Source of the DNA: Macrothele yani
Lineage: Eukaryota > Arthropoda > Arachnida > Araneae > Macrothelidae
Assembly: GCA_039090855.1 (NCBI GenBank)
Contig: CM077011.1
Span: 18,229,001-18,293,000 of the forward strand
DNA: 64,000 nt
Direction of reading: 5' to 3'
A program made the position numbers and the translations under genes. Numbering within the stretch: the stretch's first letter is position 1; every line of letters begins with the position of its first letter. Under the pieces are notes generated by a model. It worked only from the letters and a program-made list of their open reading frames with translations, was not told the DNA's origin and ran no database searches. Shown here piece after piece: positions 34,163-45,107 of the stretch.

Positions 34163-35319
34163 TGCAATGCCTGGACATGGAAGATGTGTACGATTTCAAC
34201 AGCGATCGGACTTTGAGCGAGGTCATCTAGTCGGACTTCGCGAGGCCGGGTGGTCGTATCGTCGTATTGCGGAAGGAATTGGACGGAAAGAATCGGTGGT
34301 GGTACGATGGTGGCGTAGATGGTCCGAGGAACATTCCCACACAGACGGACTGATGAGCGGACCGATCGACGCATAAGAAAAGCGGCGTTCTCAAGCAGAA
34401 CATCCATTGCGACGCAAATCCGAGCTGCCGTTGCACATGAGGTGACCGTGCGAACAATCCGAAACCGTATACTGGATGCAGGACTACGTGCACGTGTGCC
34501 TCTGGCATGTGTACCTCTGACTCCAGCCCACCGTCAGGAACGGCTGCAGTGGTGTCGCCAACGTCTGCACTGGAGAACGCAATGGCGATCTGTCGTGTTC
34601 AGCGATGAAAGCAGATTCTGCTTGGGAGCCTCCGATGGCCGTATGCTTCTTCGCAGACGCACAGGGGAGCGTCTTCACCCTTCTTTCATCCGCCAGCGAC
34701 ACACAGAGCCTACACCTGGCCTCCTGCTGTGGGGAGCGATCAGCTATCACTCCCGTACACAACTAGTGTTTGTACCCGGTACGTTAAACAGCACCACCTA
34801 CATCAACAACATCATTCAACCCGTTGTTGTGCCATTTGTGAGGTCAGTCCATCGTGGTGTTTTCAAGCAAGATAACGCACGCCCACACACGGCACGTGCA
34901 ACGCAACATGCACTTCAGGGTGTGAGACAACTCCCATAGCCTGCACGTTCACCGGATTTTTTCCCCATTGAGAATGTTTTTGATTTTATGGGACAACGGC
35001 ATATCCGGTCTCCACGGCCATCCCCGATTTACGCGTCCAGGTTGAGGATGCTTGGAACTGAAAACCTCAAACTTACATCCAACATCTGTACGACAAACTC
35101 CATGCCAGAATTGCACAGTGTGACGCAGTTCATGGCGGTTCAACTTCGTACTAACCATGTTACATGGAAATGTTATTTTTCAGTTTACCAGCAAATACAG
35201 CTGTGTTTTGCCACAATGTTTTGATCACGTTATCGTCTGTATTCTGTTATTATGCTGTATAAATTTTGTTGGTATCAGAAGTCTCTTTCTTGGTGTTCTT
35301 TTTTCACTTTTCGCCAGTG
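34163..35319 (+). mobile_element. Tc1 element, 3' part (split by LINE)
   Basis: It contains the transposase and the right TIR: GTGTTCTTTTTTCACTTTTC then GCCAGTG, ending at 35319. This is the inverted match of the left TIR at 28091. Without the LINE the element is about 1.38 kb, normal for Tc1. Confidence 0.88.
34167..35150 (+). pseudogene. Tc1-like transposase, few lesions
   Basis: It starts MPGHGRCVRFQQRSDFERGH at 34167. The first HTH is GLREAGWSYRRIAEGIGRKE and a GRPR-like linker is lost in a frameshift near 34335. The second HTH region reads TVRTIRNRILDAGLRARVPL. Catalytic residues remain: D at 34604 (FSDESRFCL), D at 34871 (FKQDNARPHTA) and E at 34970 (PIEN), with 32 residues between the last two, close to Tc1 spacing. 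A TAG at 34937-34939 replaces a conserved Trp, and a frameshift near 35015 precedes the C-terminus (QTYIQHLYDKLHARIAQC). This is among the best-preserved transposases in the window. Confidence 0.9.
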
Positions 35320-35324
35320 CTTCC

Positions 35325-35515
35325 TTCAAGGGATGTGACAATATGAACAGAAAGCTAAACCGTATCCAAAGATCTTCGTAACTATTGCAGCATTAGACGG
35401 CAGCCTGACATGTATTCCCAGTGATTATTAGCACCCTCTGCTTTCATGTCACATTATATACAGAGTGGCCCAACATTAGATGCATAATTAACAAGAAAGA
35501 TGACACCACATTTTC
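35325..35515. other. Unassigned spacer
   Basis: Short AT-rich spacer between the Tc1 and TR-B; no feature seen. Confidence 0.4.
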
Positions 35516-35854
35516 GGGTGTAATAAGCACGTCTTTTGAATCCTTTGTGACGCAAATTAAATTTATCAATGCTATTCAAAGTCAATGGAACCGGTATGGA
35601 AAATAGATGTGACGAAAGAAAGAAGATTTTCAGTCGGGTTTTTAATCAATCAGATATTGCTGTAAACTGAATCGTGAGCTTTTGAACTTTTAGAAACAGA
35701 GATATTGACAAAAATAAGATGTGACTTTAAGTCCCCTGGTGGGAAAACCATGCATTATTTTAGGAAGAAGGTATTTTCAAAAGGTTTATCCATGTAAGCG
35801 GAATCGGTCGAAGAAAAAAAAAAAATTAGTCGAATTTTCAGGAGTCCAGATTTT

Positions 35855-36078
35855 TTTTTTTTTTTTTTGGTTGGAGGTTTAACGACCACCGTGAGCAACT
35901 CAATGGTCTATAAGCAGTCGCCCGTCCCTAATTTAGGGTCACTGGTTCCAGGGAAGGGAGAGAGCCAGTGTCGTAAGACAAACACAACATCCATGCCTGA
36001 CCGGGATTCGAACCCGGACCCCTTACGGACGAATGCTCAGAGGCCAGCGCCTTAGACCACTGCGCCACTGAGGCGGCT
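35855..36078 (-). repeat. SINE-A inserted in TR-B
   Basis: A minus-strand SINE-A with a T-run (poly-A complement) at the left. Flanking repeats TCCAGATTTT lie at 35845-35854 and 36079-36088. Confidence 0.92.
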
Positions 36079-37034
36079 TCCAGATTTTGCAACAAATACT
36101 TCAGAAGCAGAAATTAACACTTATGACCCACTGGTGGCTAAACCATTCGTTACCAAACATTAGAAATTATGTGAAAAATATTTTGCATCAGGTCTTGTAT
36201 GCGATACAGGAAGAAGTTTTCAAATCAGATCTTTATGAGCAGAAATAACGCAGAAAACGCAATTTACCTTTGTGCCCCCTAGCGGAAAGTCTATATTTAC
36301 TTGAAAATTTTGAATTTATAGGAAAAACATTTCGCATCGGAAACGCTATCCAACAAAGAAGGAATTTTTCAAATCGTACTCTTAGAAGTAGAGATATTGA
36401 CAGAAATAAAATATACATCTACGCCCCCTGGCGTAGAAACCATGCATTTTTTCACGAAGAAAATTTTCCTAAGACGTTTGTCGACATGATTAGTATCGGT
36501 CAACAAACGCCTTTTTTCAATCGAGATTTTAGGCGCTCATATTTTGCTACAAATACAACAGAAGCGGAAATTAAAACTTACGCCACCTGGTGGCCAAACA
36601 ATTTCTTACAAAAATTAGAAAATATGTGCAAACGATTTCCCATCAGGAGCTGTATGCGGTGCAAAAATAATTTTTAAAATCTGAGATTTAAAAGCAGAGA
36701 TATATTGGGAAACTCAATTCACATTTACGCCCCTAGCGGAAAGTCTATGAATTACTTGAAAATTTTGAAATTACAGGAAAAATATGTCACTCGGAAAACA
36801 CTATCCAACAAAAATGGAATTTTTTAAAATCGGACTCCTAGAAGTAGAGATATTGAGAAAAATAAGATGTATATCTACGCCTCATGGCGGAGAAACTGTG
36901 CAATATTTTAAGAAGAAGATATTCCAAAAAGGTAATCGATGTGAGTGGCATCAATCTACGAAAGAATTTTTTCAATCGATATTTTAGAAGCTCCGATTTT
37001 ATGGCAAATACATCAGAAGCAAAAATTAACACTT

Positions 37035-37052
37035 GCGCCCTCTGGTGGCCAA
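37035..37052 (-). promoter_or_regulatory. CTCF-like motif in TR-B
   Basis: The plus strand reads GCGCCCTCTGGTGGCCAA. Its complement, TTGGCCACCAGAGGGCGC, closely follows the published CTCF consensus (CCASYAGRKGGCRS). Related motifs recur one per three monomers at about 36124, 36581, 62851, 63303 and 63757. Binding is inferred only. Confidence 0.5.
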
Positions 37053-37544
37053 AGTATTCTTTACCAAAAATTTGAAATTATATGCAAAATATTTTCCGTC
37101 AAGAGAGGTATCCGCTGAAGAAAAAAAAATTCAAATTGGAGTTTTAGAAGAAGAGTTATCGAGGAAAAGGTAATTTACTTTTGCGCCCCCTGGCGGAAAA
37201 TCTGTGGGTAATTTGAAAAAGTAACTATATCTAAAATAATCTTCGATTTAAATGGAATCGAAATATTTTTTAAATCGGATGTTTAGAAGAAAATATGTGG
37301 AATAAAGTGTTTTTTTTAATTCAACATCATCTGCATTTACGCCCTCTACCGGCGAAATTGTGCATCGTAAAAAAGAAAGCGAAATAAAGGATCATCATTT
37401 GCATATTTCAAGCTTCCCAATGCAAAAAGAGATTTTCGAATTGGACGAATAGTTGCAGAGATACCGTGGGGACGGACGGACGGACGGACAAACCGATAAC
37501 AGAAGCACGATTTTTTTTTTTTTTTACAAAAGACGTGCTAAAAA

Positions 37545-38165
37545 TATAACTTAGGAGTGCAGGCAGCAATGCACCTGAAACAGATGACATTATGCAAGTA
37601 TAAACCGGATTTATTTTGCATGTCACAATTTCACAAAGGTTGTATGCGACTCATGTATTATGTGATAAAAATGTCACTTGTAATAACAAATTATCTCTGC
37701 CCGTCGAAAATATATCTTTATTTACAATAGCAGCAGTTGTTGCAATCGTTTAAGTCCTTTAATACGTAGTAGTTGGAATAGGAGGTCGATATACATGATC
37801 CTTCGTGTAGCCCCATAATAAAAGATCCGGTGGCGTATATTCTGGAAATCTTTGAGGTTACGCAATTTGTCCTTCCGGACCCATTAAAGCATTGGAGAAT
37901 TTCTAGCCCTGAGCTCTGTTTTACTGAAAAATTTTACCTGTGCATAAGAATTGTCATCACCCTACAGCTGAGGAACAAATAATAGCTACACCATGTCCAG
38001 ATACTGCCAGAGGTCGTTTTACCGTCAAAGAAAGATGGTCTGTAAATACTAATCTTACTCATGACATAACACACATTTAATTAAGAACTGTCGTGTTCAT
38101 GCTTTATGACAGAGTGATTTTTCATTAACCGCTTGCGCACATTATGCTTTTTTTTTGCTTTTCTG
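37545..38165. other. Mostly unassigned, with a transposase relic
   Basis: Apart from the fragment at 37750-37880 and the possible 3' UTR of the exon at 38167, nothing was recognised. On the minus strand ATTAAA, a possible polyadenylation signal, lies near 38080. Confidence 0.35.
37750..37880 (-). pseudogene. mariner-like third catalytic block relic
   Basis: The minus strand reads GPEGQIA, stop, then PQRFPEYTPPDLLLWGYTKD and HVY. This matches the SPD.TP.DFFLWGYVKD.VY block of the lineage at 24.7-25.7 kb. Only this block survives. Confidence 0.6.
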
Positions 38166-38166
38166 C

Positions 38167-38269
38167 TCATATGAAGTCGTCGTCGAAGCTTAGTCGCGCC
38201 AGAATGTTCTCCTCCTTCTCAGTCAGGTCAGTCATGTTGCTATAGAAGTAATGCAGCAGCGTCTGGTCC
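38167..38269 (-). CDS. Candidate terminal exon of an unidentified host gene
   Basis: The minus-strand frame ends DQTLLHYFYSNMTDLTEKEE then NILARLSFDDDFI and TGA (complement of 38167-38169). Codons are rich in CTG, GAC, GAG and TTC, unlike the AT-rich surroundings. A splice acceptor (CATACAG/GGACC at 38269-38271) has an ACTAAC branch-point-like sequence about 28 nt upstream. The sequence matches no transposase or LINE motif I know. I do not recognise the protein. It could be the last exon of a real host gene or a retrocopy remnant. Confidence 0.4.
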
Positions 38270-38289
38270 CTGTATGACAGTGCATGAAA

Positions 38290-38910
38290 TTGCTGCGGTT
38301 AGTATGTTCGGTGTTTACATTAGATACACGAAAAAGTTTCTTTTTTTCCTGGAATTCCACGATAGTTCCTTTAGTCAATTGACACTAATTAATTAGGTAT
38401 GCTTTCCACACGTTCTGCTGAAGCTTGCAAAAGTGCTCAGGTTCCATTGTAGCTTTCCAAAGGGCTGGCCGAACTTGCGCAGATTCATGTTGACCTGTGA
38501 ATCCTGCTGAAACGAAACTCGCTTATTTGTTTGGCGCTGGAAGAAGGTGCAGGAGGATATTTTAGTTCAAAAAGCTACGCGCTATGTGGCAATGATTTTA
38601 TGCCACAAAACATAAGATGTTCTTCTGCCAGTAAAGTCTGTCATTTTGTGTTTCTGACTGCACTGGCGCCATCTGCTTTGGATCGCGATAAAAAAACTGG
38701 GTTATCTGGAAATTTAAGTTTACGATATTCCATTTTATGTTAACTGAAGCATTTCTTCCTAAACATTGATTTTTAAATCGGGGGCGAATGTTATTCCACA
38801 ATGTATGCACAGTCCAATGTCGTTTATACGTTTTACATTTTGTCATGGACTTCTGTTTTAGTCGCAATATTTTACAGCAGTTTCAAGCGCTTTCTCAATT
38901 CTGTTGAACA
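38290..38910. other. Unassigned region
   Basis: No repeat end or protein motif was recognised. It could be intronic if the exon at 38167 is real. Confidence 0.3.
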
Positions 38911-38914
38911 AATA

Positions 38915-40160
38915 CACTATATTGACAAAAGTAACCGGACACCTCTTCAAAAGAAAATGAACGGATCCGCGGCGTTGTTAAGATGCGCGGTACAGCTACA
39001 ACCGATATAAAAACAAGCCTGCAGCTAACCACGATCATATCGTGCTGTGAGGTTGATTAAAAAAATCGCGGCGGGACAGAGCTGACTTTGAGAAAGGAAA
39101 GGTTGTTGGGTGCTATATTAGTGGTTTGACTATAAGAGAAGCAGAGAGGCGTTTAAACATACGCAAGTCAACTACTTTGGATTTACTGAATAAGTGGAAG
39201 ACACATAGCGTGCCTGAAGTAGCAAATCGTACCAGCAGACCAAAGAAAATTATTGATAGAGGACGTCGAAGCCTCAGGAGAGTCGTTACAGCTAATCGCC
39301 GGTGTACTGCAGAAGACCTCAGTGTACAGGTGAGTAAAAATGCTGGAACCTCGGTATGTACACGCAGCATTCATAGAGAACTTCACTCCATGGGTTACCG
39401 TGGTCGTGGGGCTGCTCATACGCCTTTCATCTGCACTCGGAATGCTACTAATAGTTTAGCATGGTGTAAAGAACATTTATCGTGGTCCGTAGATAAATGG
39501 AAACGGGTCCTATGGACTGATGAATCTATTTAGATACACGATCCATCAGTCTGATGGGCGTGTGTGGGTATGGCGGCAGCCGAGGGAACGCTGTTCACCA
39601 CAGTGTACTGTTCTTACGGTCAAGTTTGGAGCTGGCAGTGTACTCGTTTGATGGTGTTTTTCATTGTATGGTCCAGTCCTATTAGCTATCGTGGACAAAC
39701 CTATTAACCAGCACGTTTGCCTCAATTTTCTGGAGAATTATGCCCTACCAAATCTGTGGTAATACTATGGAACCGAGCCTTGTTGGTGTCAGCAGAATAA
39801 TGCACCAAGCCATAAAGCAAGTACTGTTACGGCGTGGTTTGACGATAATTCCGTATCGTGTATAGACTGGCTAGCTCAGAGTCCTAATCTTAATCCTATA
39901 GAGCACCTATGGGATGAATTAGAGCGTCGCAAAAGAAGTTTGGAACCAAGTCCTACTACTAAGCAACAGTTAGCGGTAGCATTATGTACTGAATTGAAGC
40001 GCATACTTGTCGCTGTGTTCCAAAACCTTGTCGAAGGCATGTCTCAAAGGGTCAGTGCATGCATTACGGCGAAAGGTGGACGACACCGTACTAATGTATG
40101 TCAATAAATGCTATGTTGTGTTTCTCTTCTAGGTGTCAGGTGACTTTTGTCAATATAGTG
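38915..40160 (+). mobile_element. Tc1-like element with TIRs
   Basis: The left end CACTATATTGACAAAAGTAA and right end TGACTTTTGTCAATATAGTG are inverted copies; similarity runs about 29 bp with mismatches. TA precedes the left end; the right flank is AA. 1246 bp. Confidence 0.92.
39060..40107 (+). pseudogene. Tc1-like transposase, frameshifted
   Basis: The N-terminal frame reads RADFEKGKVVGCYISGLTIR then EAERRLNIRKSTTLDLLNKW (first HTH). It continues VTANRRCTAEDLSVQVSKNA and TRSIHRELHSMGYRGRGAAH (second HTH), then KRVLWTDESI (first catalytic Asp) before a stop at 39531-39533. Further pieces are VWRQPRERC-like, CQQNNAPSHKAST (second Asp changed to Asn) and LAQSPNLNPIEHLWDELERR (Glu kept). It ends RTNVCQ with TAA at 40105-40107. 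The Asp-to-Asn change would abolish catalysis even without the stops. Confidence 0.85.
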
Positions 40161-40181
40161 AATGCGCTTTTTGCGAGTATA

Positions 40182-41069
40182 CGTGGCTTGTCCCAAAACA
40201 ACGGAGAATGTTCTTCAAATACATGTGCAATACTGCGCTCGACTTTGACACGGCTCTCGAAAAAATTGTAGTTATAGTACCCATAAAAACCGGCCACACC
40301 TGTTTATCACGCATGCCTCGTCGGTAGTGGGTAGTTTAATAAGAGTTGCTCCGTGTTGTGATTTTTTGGAAAAATGGATGGGAAAGAGGAACAACGATGC
40401 GTCCTTAAATTTTTCTGTCGACTTAAGTCTGTCGGAGAGACTTTCCGCCTCATGAAGGAATCTGATAAATATCTAGGAAAATCAATTTACAGATGGCATA
40501 AAGAATTTATGGATGCTCGTGAGTCGGCGGCTTTAATAGCTAATGGAGGAAGACCTTCAACAAGTGTTACGAAGGTAAACATCAATACAATAAGTGTTGT
40601 TATACCGGAAGACAAACACTTATCAATTAAAAATATCGAAAATATTGTTCATATTTCAAAATCATCAAGTCCCAAAGTTTTAACCGAGCATTTGGGCACG
40701 AAACGAGTTTGTTCAACTTTGGTTCCCCATTTAGTTTCATGTGCGGCCTTGCATTGGACCGCACATGACCAGTTCTGTCATTTCTTATTTGGAGAAACTT
40801 TGTCACCATGCGACTTCTGGTTCTTCCCCATTTAAAAAAGAAAGACATTACGGGGACGACAATTTGAGAATGATCAATAACATATTGCAGCGGCGCTTCA
40901 ACAGCATTTCAGAAGAATTCCAGGGGGCATTAAAAAAGTGAGATGAGCATTGAGACACCTACTTTCGATGCAATGGACATTATTTCGAAAAAGATGACCA
41001 CTTCTTGATAATTGTAGTACGTGCATTTTCCTCATAAAAACATCCTCAGTTGTTTCGGGACAACCCTTG
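40182..41069 (+). mobile_element. Internally deleted mariner
   Basis: The left end GTGGCTTGTCCCAAAACAAC (about 40183) and right end GTTGTTTCGGGACAACCCTT (to about 41068) are inverted, with TA next to both. About 0.89 kb, against about 1.3 kb for a complete mariner. Confidence 0.85.
40374..40838 (+). CDS. mariner deletion-derived ORF, DNA-binding half
   Basis: 153 codons, open from ATG to stop. Residues 1-60 match the mariner N-terminal HTH region (MDGKEEQRCVLKFFCRL, then YRWHKEFMDARES and GRPSTSVTKVN). Residues about 70-110 match the second HTH (HLSIKNIENIVHISKSS, VLTEHLGTKRV). The frame then jumps, through deletion of the central catalytic region, to LSPCDFWFFPI, the third-Asp block. The first two Asp blocks are missing, so it cannot catalyse transposition. 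The product, if made, would be a DNA-binding domain able in principle to occupy mariner TIRs. Expression is unknown. Confidence 0.65.
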
Positions 41070-41084
41070 TACGTTAAAATTTGA

Positions 41085-42025
41085 ATTTCGGGTCCTCAAA
41101 AAATTCAAGGTTCTTTGATTCTTTTATACCTAACACAGTTTGTTACCACTTTTAGAGAATCAAGATGGCTTTGTTGTGTTCCTTCTTGATGCTGCTAAAG
41201 TGGAACCTTGATCCCGTCAGAGAAGGTTATGCTTTTTACTTTCGGTTTCAATGAAAAATTGATTTGGCATTTAGGATTCTCCCACATATACACTATTAAA
41301 AAAAATGCTAAATCTCTGCAAGGTAACTCTTTGGCTTCACCATTTCGAGGCGTAGTATAATAGAATCCCAGATGAATCATGAATACTCAACATTTCGGTT
41401 TCAAATGGATGCGCGCAGGATCCGCGCATCCATTTGAAACCGAAATGTTGAAGAGATGTTAATTATATAATTATATTGAAGCACTGCTCTCAGATTCTTA
41501 GTTGTGGGAATTTCACTTAATCTAGAATCAGGAGTTTTACATCCAAAGAGCTGTGGAACGATATGCTTGGATTTCATAGCTTTGTGGGGTTTTTTCCCAA
41601 TGCGACAGCATATGATTTATTTGTAAGGTGCTTCTTTCGCCGCAAATTCGACTTGAAATAAATCATTAAGGGATTTGCTGTAGCTATTAAAGTATACATT
41701 TTACAAAAGTACAGTTTGAAATTTCTTTTACACATTTTTTTCGTTTTTGTAAGGCCATCGCTTAGAAACTCGTCTAACTGACGTGTCACTGTAGTTTTAT
41801 GTCAGTCAGTACTAAAATTACCACTCAGATTGCAAGGAAGTTTGGGAAATATTGGACCCGTTTAGCTGTGTGTGTGTACACGGATGAGACATTCCTTTAT
41901 GACCATCCCCAGCCTAGAGAAATGAGCGCGCCTGGAGACCGAACGGTGGCGCAGGTGAAATTCACAGAGCAGTATATGTACAACCTGAGGAATGGCTTTC
42001 GGTTAGTAGAGTGTTCGGAGTCAGA
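41085..42025. other. Unassigned region with a hairpin
   Basis: Apart from the hairpin at 41388-41450, nothing was recognised. Confidence 0.35.
41388..41450. repeat. Perfect 28-bp-arm hairpin
   Basis: The left arm, CAACATTTCGGTTTCAAATG then GATGCGCG (41388-41415), is the exact reverse complement of 41423-41450. The loop is CAGGATC. Confidence 0.97.
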
Positions 42026-42029
42026 ATCG

Positions 42030-42310
42030 AAAAAGCTGCCGATTTATCAAAGTTTGATAAAGTACAAATTGTGACGGCACGGCGCCCCAGAACTACGATC
42101 TCTGAAACGGGGCGTCTTGTGGTCTGTTAACGTGCCTCTATAGTGAGTACGTATCAAAAATGGTGAACACATGGCCAAACTAGGAACCGCCGTCAGCAGC
42201 TCATTGATGCCAGAGGGGAGCGGAGACTGTCGCGTATTTTTCATAGCAACAGCAGGGCCACAGTGCGACAAATCACCCGCAGCTACAACAGTGGCGATCA
42301 GGGCAATGTG
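42030..42310 (+). pseudogene. Tc1-like transposase N-terminal relic
   Basis: Frames read FDKVQIVTARRPRTTISETG (first HTH), IVSTYQKW, then RQQLIDARGERRLSRIFHSN and SRATVRQITRSYNSGDQGNV (second HTH region). No catalytic domain follows. Confidence 0.65.
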
Positions 42311-42314
42311 TCAC

Positions 42315-44310
42315 AGCACGACCTAGAGATCTGAAAACTAACATGCTGGCAGGTCTCACAGATTAAAGTCTGGATACCTGGAAATGTACGAAAACCGAAG
42401 TGGCGGTTTTGGACTATTGTCTAAATTTTTCTATAATTTCTATTGCTAGGAATGTCTGAAAACTAAAAAATTTAAAAAGAGGGCTTTGCTTTACTCTTCA
42501 AAATGCTGGTGGGTTTAAAGATAATTATGCCAGAAACGTTCAAATGCTGTAAACATTCCATGAACGCTTTATTTAAAGTTAAGGGGCGCCAAAGTCGGCT
42601 ACCATTTTGCGTGAAACCCGTACCCATTGGCACGGCATGACAGTGTTCTGAATCGTAAAACAATTACGGAACTAAAATTTCTTTTCGTTCCTTTAATTCC
42701 TTTTCTCTTTCTTATGTTCAAAAAATGTTTTTATAGATTCACCGTTCGGAGAACTGGTATGACTGCTAGTACAAAATAAAAGAATCGGTTATAAGGAACA
42801 GAAAATCGATGACATGAATGATAATAAATTATGCTTTTCTGGTGGAAAACTTTATCTTAATTAAAAAAATTTAAATGTACCATTTATATATTATCTGATA
42901 CAGATGTGGAATTGTTCCACTTTGATTTTCAGAAAAATATATAACTAGTCCATAGTCTGACCAAAATGTGAACAGTGGTAACATAAGCACGTCTTTATGT
43001 TTAAGTATGTAGCGAAATACGTCTTAAGAAATACTTCTCGTGTTGAATGCCAAAACAATATTAGAGAGAGAAATGTATGAATACGTTCACTTGGTTGTTT
43101 CGGTATTTTATTAAAATCACTGTTTTATACCTTCAGTGCTCCGGTAAGCCTCCCTAAGAATAGAAACTCCCCTGGGGAAACGCATGAACGGCGTATAGCA
43201 AGAATACGAGTTCCTCTTCTTACCAAATATAGATGCTTCCCTTAACAAAGGTAGAAGAGTGCACTCTAAGTCAGAAATGAAAAGAAAGCTAAAGCCGTCA
43301 ACGTACCTCACAATTGGATGACGAAAAGCTAAAAGCTTCTCTGGTGTAAAATTTTTTTGATCTCTTCTCAGAATACTTGGCCCTGTTTTGAAATCTCTTG
43401 CTGTTTTCCTATTGCCGATTTTCAAAATATCAAAACTCCCACTACCCTTACGAACACACCCGCAACTCTGAAGAGCTTATTTAAAGAATAGGTGTTCTAA
43501 GTGGATGAAAAAGCACAGAGGCAGTGGCTTTTTCTGCAACATTCTTACATTTACTTATTAAAGCAAATATATGCTTTAGCCAAATAATTATGAACCTGAA
43601 GTTAATTTTTCTGGGTCTAATTACCGTTTTGAGCTTTTAACGTTATGAGTAGTCTTTTGTCTATACTTTGAAGGAACTAAGTTCAGGGAAAAGAAGGTAC
43701 CATTGCAGGTGGACAATCACACAATCTACGCCTCACCTGGGCCGAACTCTGATAATCAGGCAGAAGCCAAACGTCTGACCGCTCGGACACCGATAGCAAT
43801 AAGTATAAGTTCAGGTAAAAGTTCTCAAACACCCTGCCACGGATTTAACGTGATACCGTGTAGTATGAATACCCGAGGAAGCTTAAGGGTTACGTTTTCT
43901 TTTACCTAAATGGTGCATCTAAAAAGGATATATAACAGACCAGCAAAGGCTTCGCAACTTCAGACACCGGGTATTAAACTGGCATCATATATCCCTGAAG
44001 ACTTGAATCCTGCTCTGACAGGACAGCATATTCTTAAGACTCAACTTCAAAAATACTGTCGAGGCTGGGGTTCGAATTTTCCACGATTAACCCAGATATC
44101 TAATTATTTGATCTCACATTCCGAAGACAAAGTTCTTAACACAATTTCGGCTGGGATAAGTGTGTTTTAAATTGGCAGCACGAACTTTGACAACATGAGA
44201 CACAGATCCTTGCGCATGCCATTTGCTGAGAGGTAGTTAAGATGTTACTACGCTGCTGAAAATATAAATAACACTAGGAATCAATACCAAATGGTATGTT
44301 TTCATTGATG
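42315..44310. other. Unassigned 2-kb region
   Basis: No recognised features. The minus frame 43117-43425 (102 codons) has no family match that I know. Confidence 0.35.
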
Positions 44311-44311
44311 G

Positions 44312-44515
44312 TTTAACCAGCACAGTGGGCAACTCAATGGGCTATAAGCAGTCGTGGGTACCTAATACTGGTCACTGGTTCCAGAGAAGGAAGAGAGCCA
44401 GTGCCGTAAAACAAACAAACATCCATGCCTCACCGATATTGGAACCTGGGTTCACTCGGACCAACGATCATAAGCCACCACCTAGACCATTGCGTCACCG
44501 GAACGGCCGCAGAAG
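44312..44515 (-). repeat. Degenerate SINE-A copy
   Basis: The order GGCAACTCAATGGGCTATAA, CACTGGTTCCAGAGAAGG, ACATCCATGCCTCACCG and CATTGCGTCACCGGAACGGC matches minus-strand SINE-A with many substitutions. No TSD was found. Confidence 0.75.
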
Positions 44516-45071
44516 GTCTGGGAACCACCACATGATGGTGTCCAGACCTTCTGGGTCCACCACCATGACATGTCTGGACACCACCACATGTAAAAGTTCA
44601 ATAGATCTATCAGGCACTGTGAAAAAAAACAAGACATGAAGCTTCAAATTAAACTACAGTAACGGAAGGTTCTGAAAAAAACGTGTAAAATATATAAAAA
44701 GACACTGATCGACATTGAAATTTTCCTATCGGCATGCGAATTGGAAGGTGTGTGTAGGTAGGTGGGATGTGTAGAGCGTTCGAGTACACCAACAATCACG
44801 TGATTTGTACGAGTAATAGCAGAACGAGCACGAGCCGCTAAAGTCTTGTGTCCCGTGCTCTAAGTCCCAAGGAGCAAAGCAGCTGAGTGTTTAGGGCTAC
44901 TACTGCATATCTGAGATCCGAAGATGACTCGTTGACCACGTTACCAAACCGTGTCACCAGCCAGATGCGTTTGAGATCAGAAAATGTACAAACCGCGAAA
45001 TGGTTGGTCCATTAGTCTCCCATATGCTTCGGGTTAACTGAACAATTACTTGCAATAATATTACCAAGAGT

Positions 45072-45107
45072 CAGTTCCCGTAGCCGGGCCAGTTCCCGTA
45101 GCCGGGC
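45072..45107. repeat. 18-bp direct duplication
   Basis: CAGTTCCCGTAGCCGGGC occurs twice in tandem. Confidence 0.9.

Larger units (their letters stand above)
35524..37540 (+). repeat. TR-B tandem-repeat element, copy 1
   Basis: The left end AAGCACGTCTTTTGA (35525-35539) is inverted at the right end as ACAAAAGACGTGCTA (37526-37540). Between them are degenerate monomers of about 152 bp, each marked by a CGCCCCCTGGCGG-like core: about 36270, 36423, 36581, 36728, 36878, 37036, 37182 and 37341. Every third monomer is more alike, giving a period of about 457 bp. A (GGAC)n run at about 37470-37488 and a T-run precede the right end. SINE-A interrupts it at 35855-36078. No coding capacity was seen. 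Confidence 0.82.

Noticed and set aside
36270..36677. 135-codon frame in TR-B
   Set aside because: It translates the tandem repeat; interrupted differently in the copy at 62.5 kb, so not a conserved protein.
43117..43425. 102-codon minus-strand frame as a gene
   Set aside because: No recognised domain, no splice signals, no supporting neighbours; kept only as a note in the unassigned region.
44505..44590. Regulatory hairpin (AGAAGGTCTGG and CCAGACCTTCT)
   Set aside because: Arms are only 11 bp, next to a degenerate SINE and short CCACCAC repeats; too weak to call.
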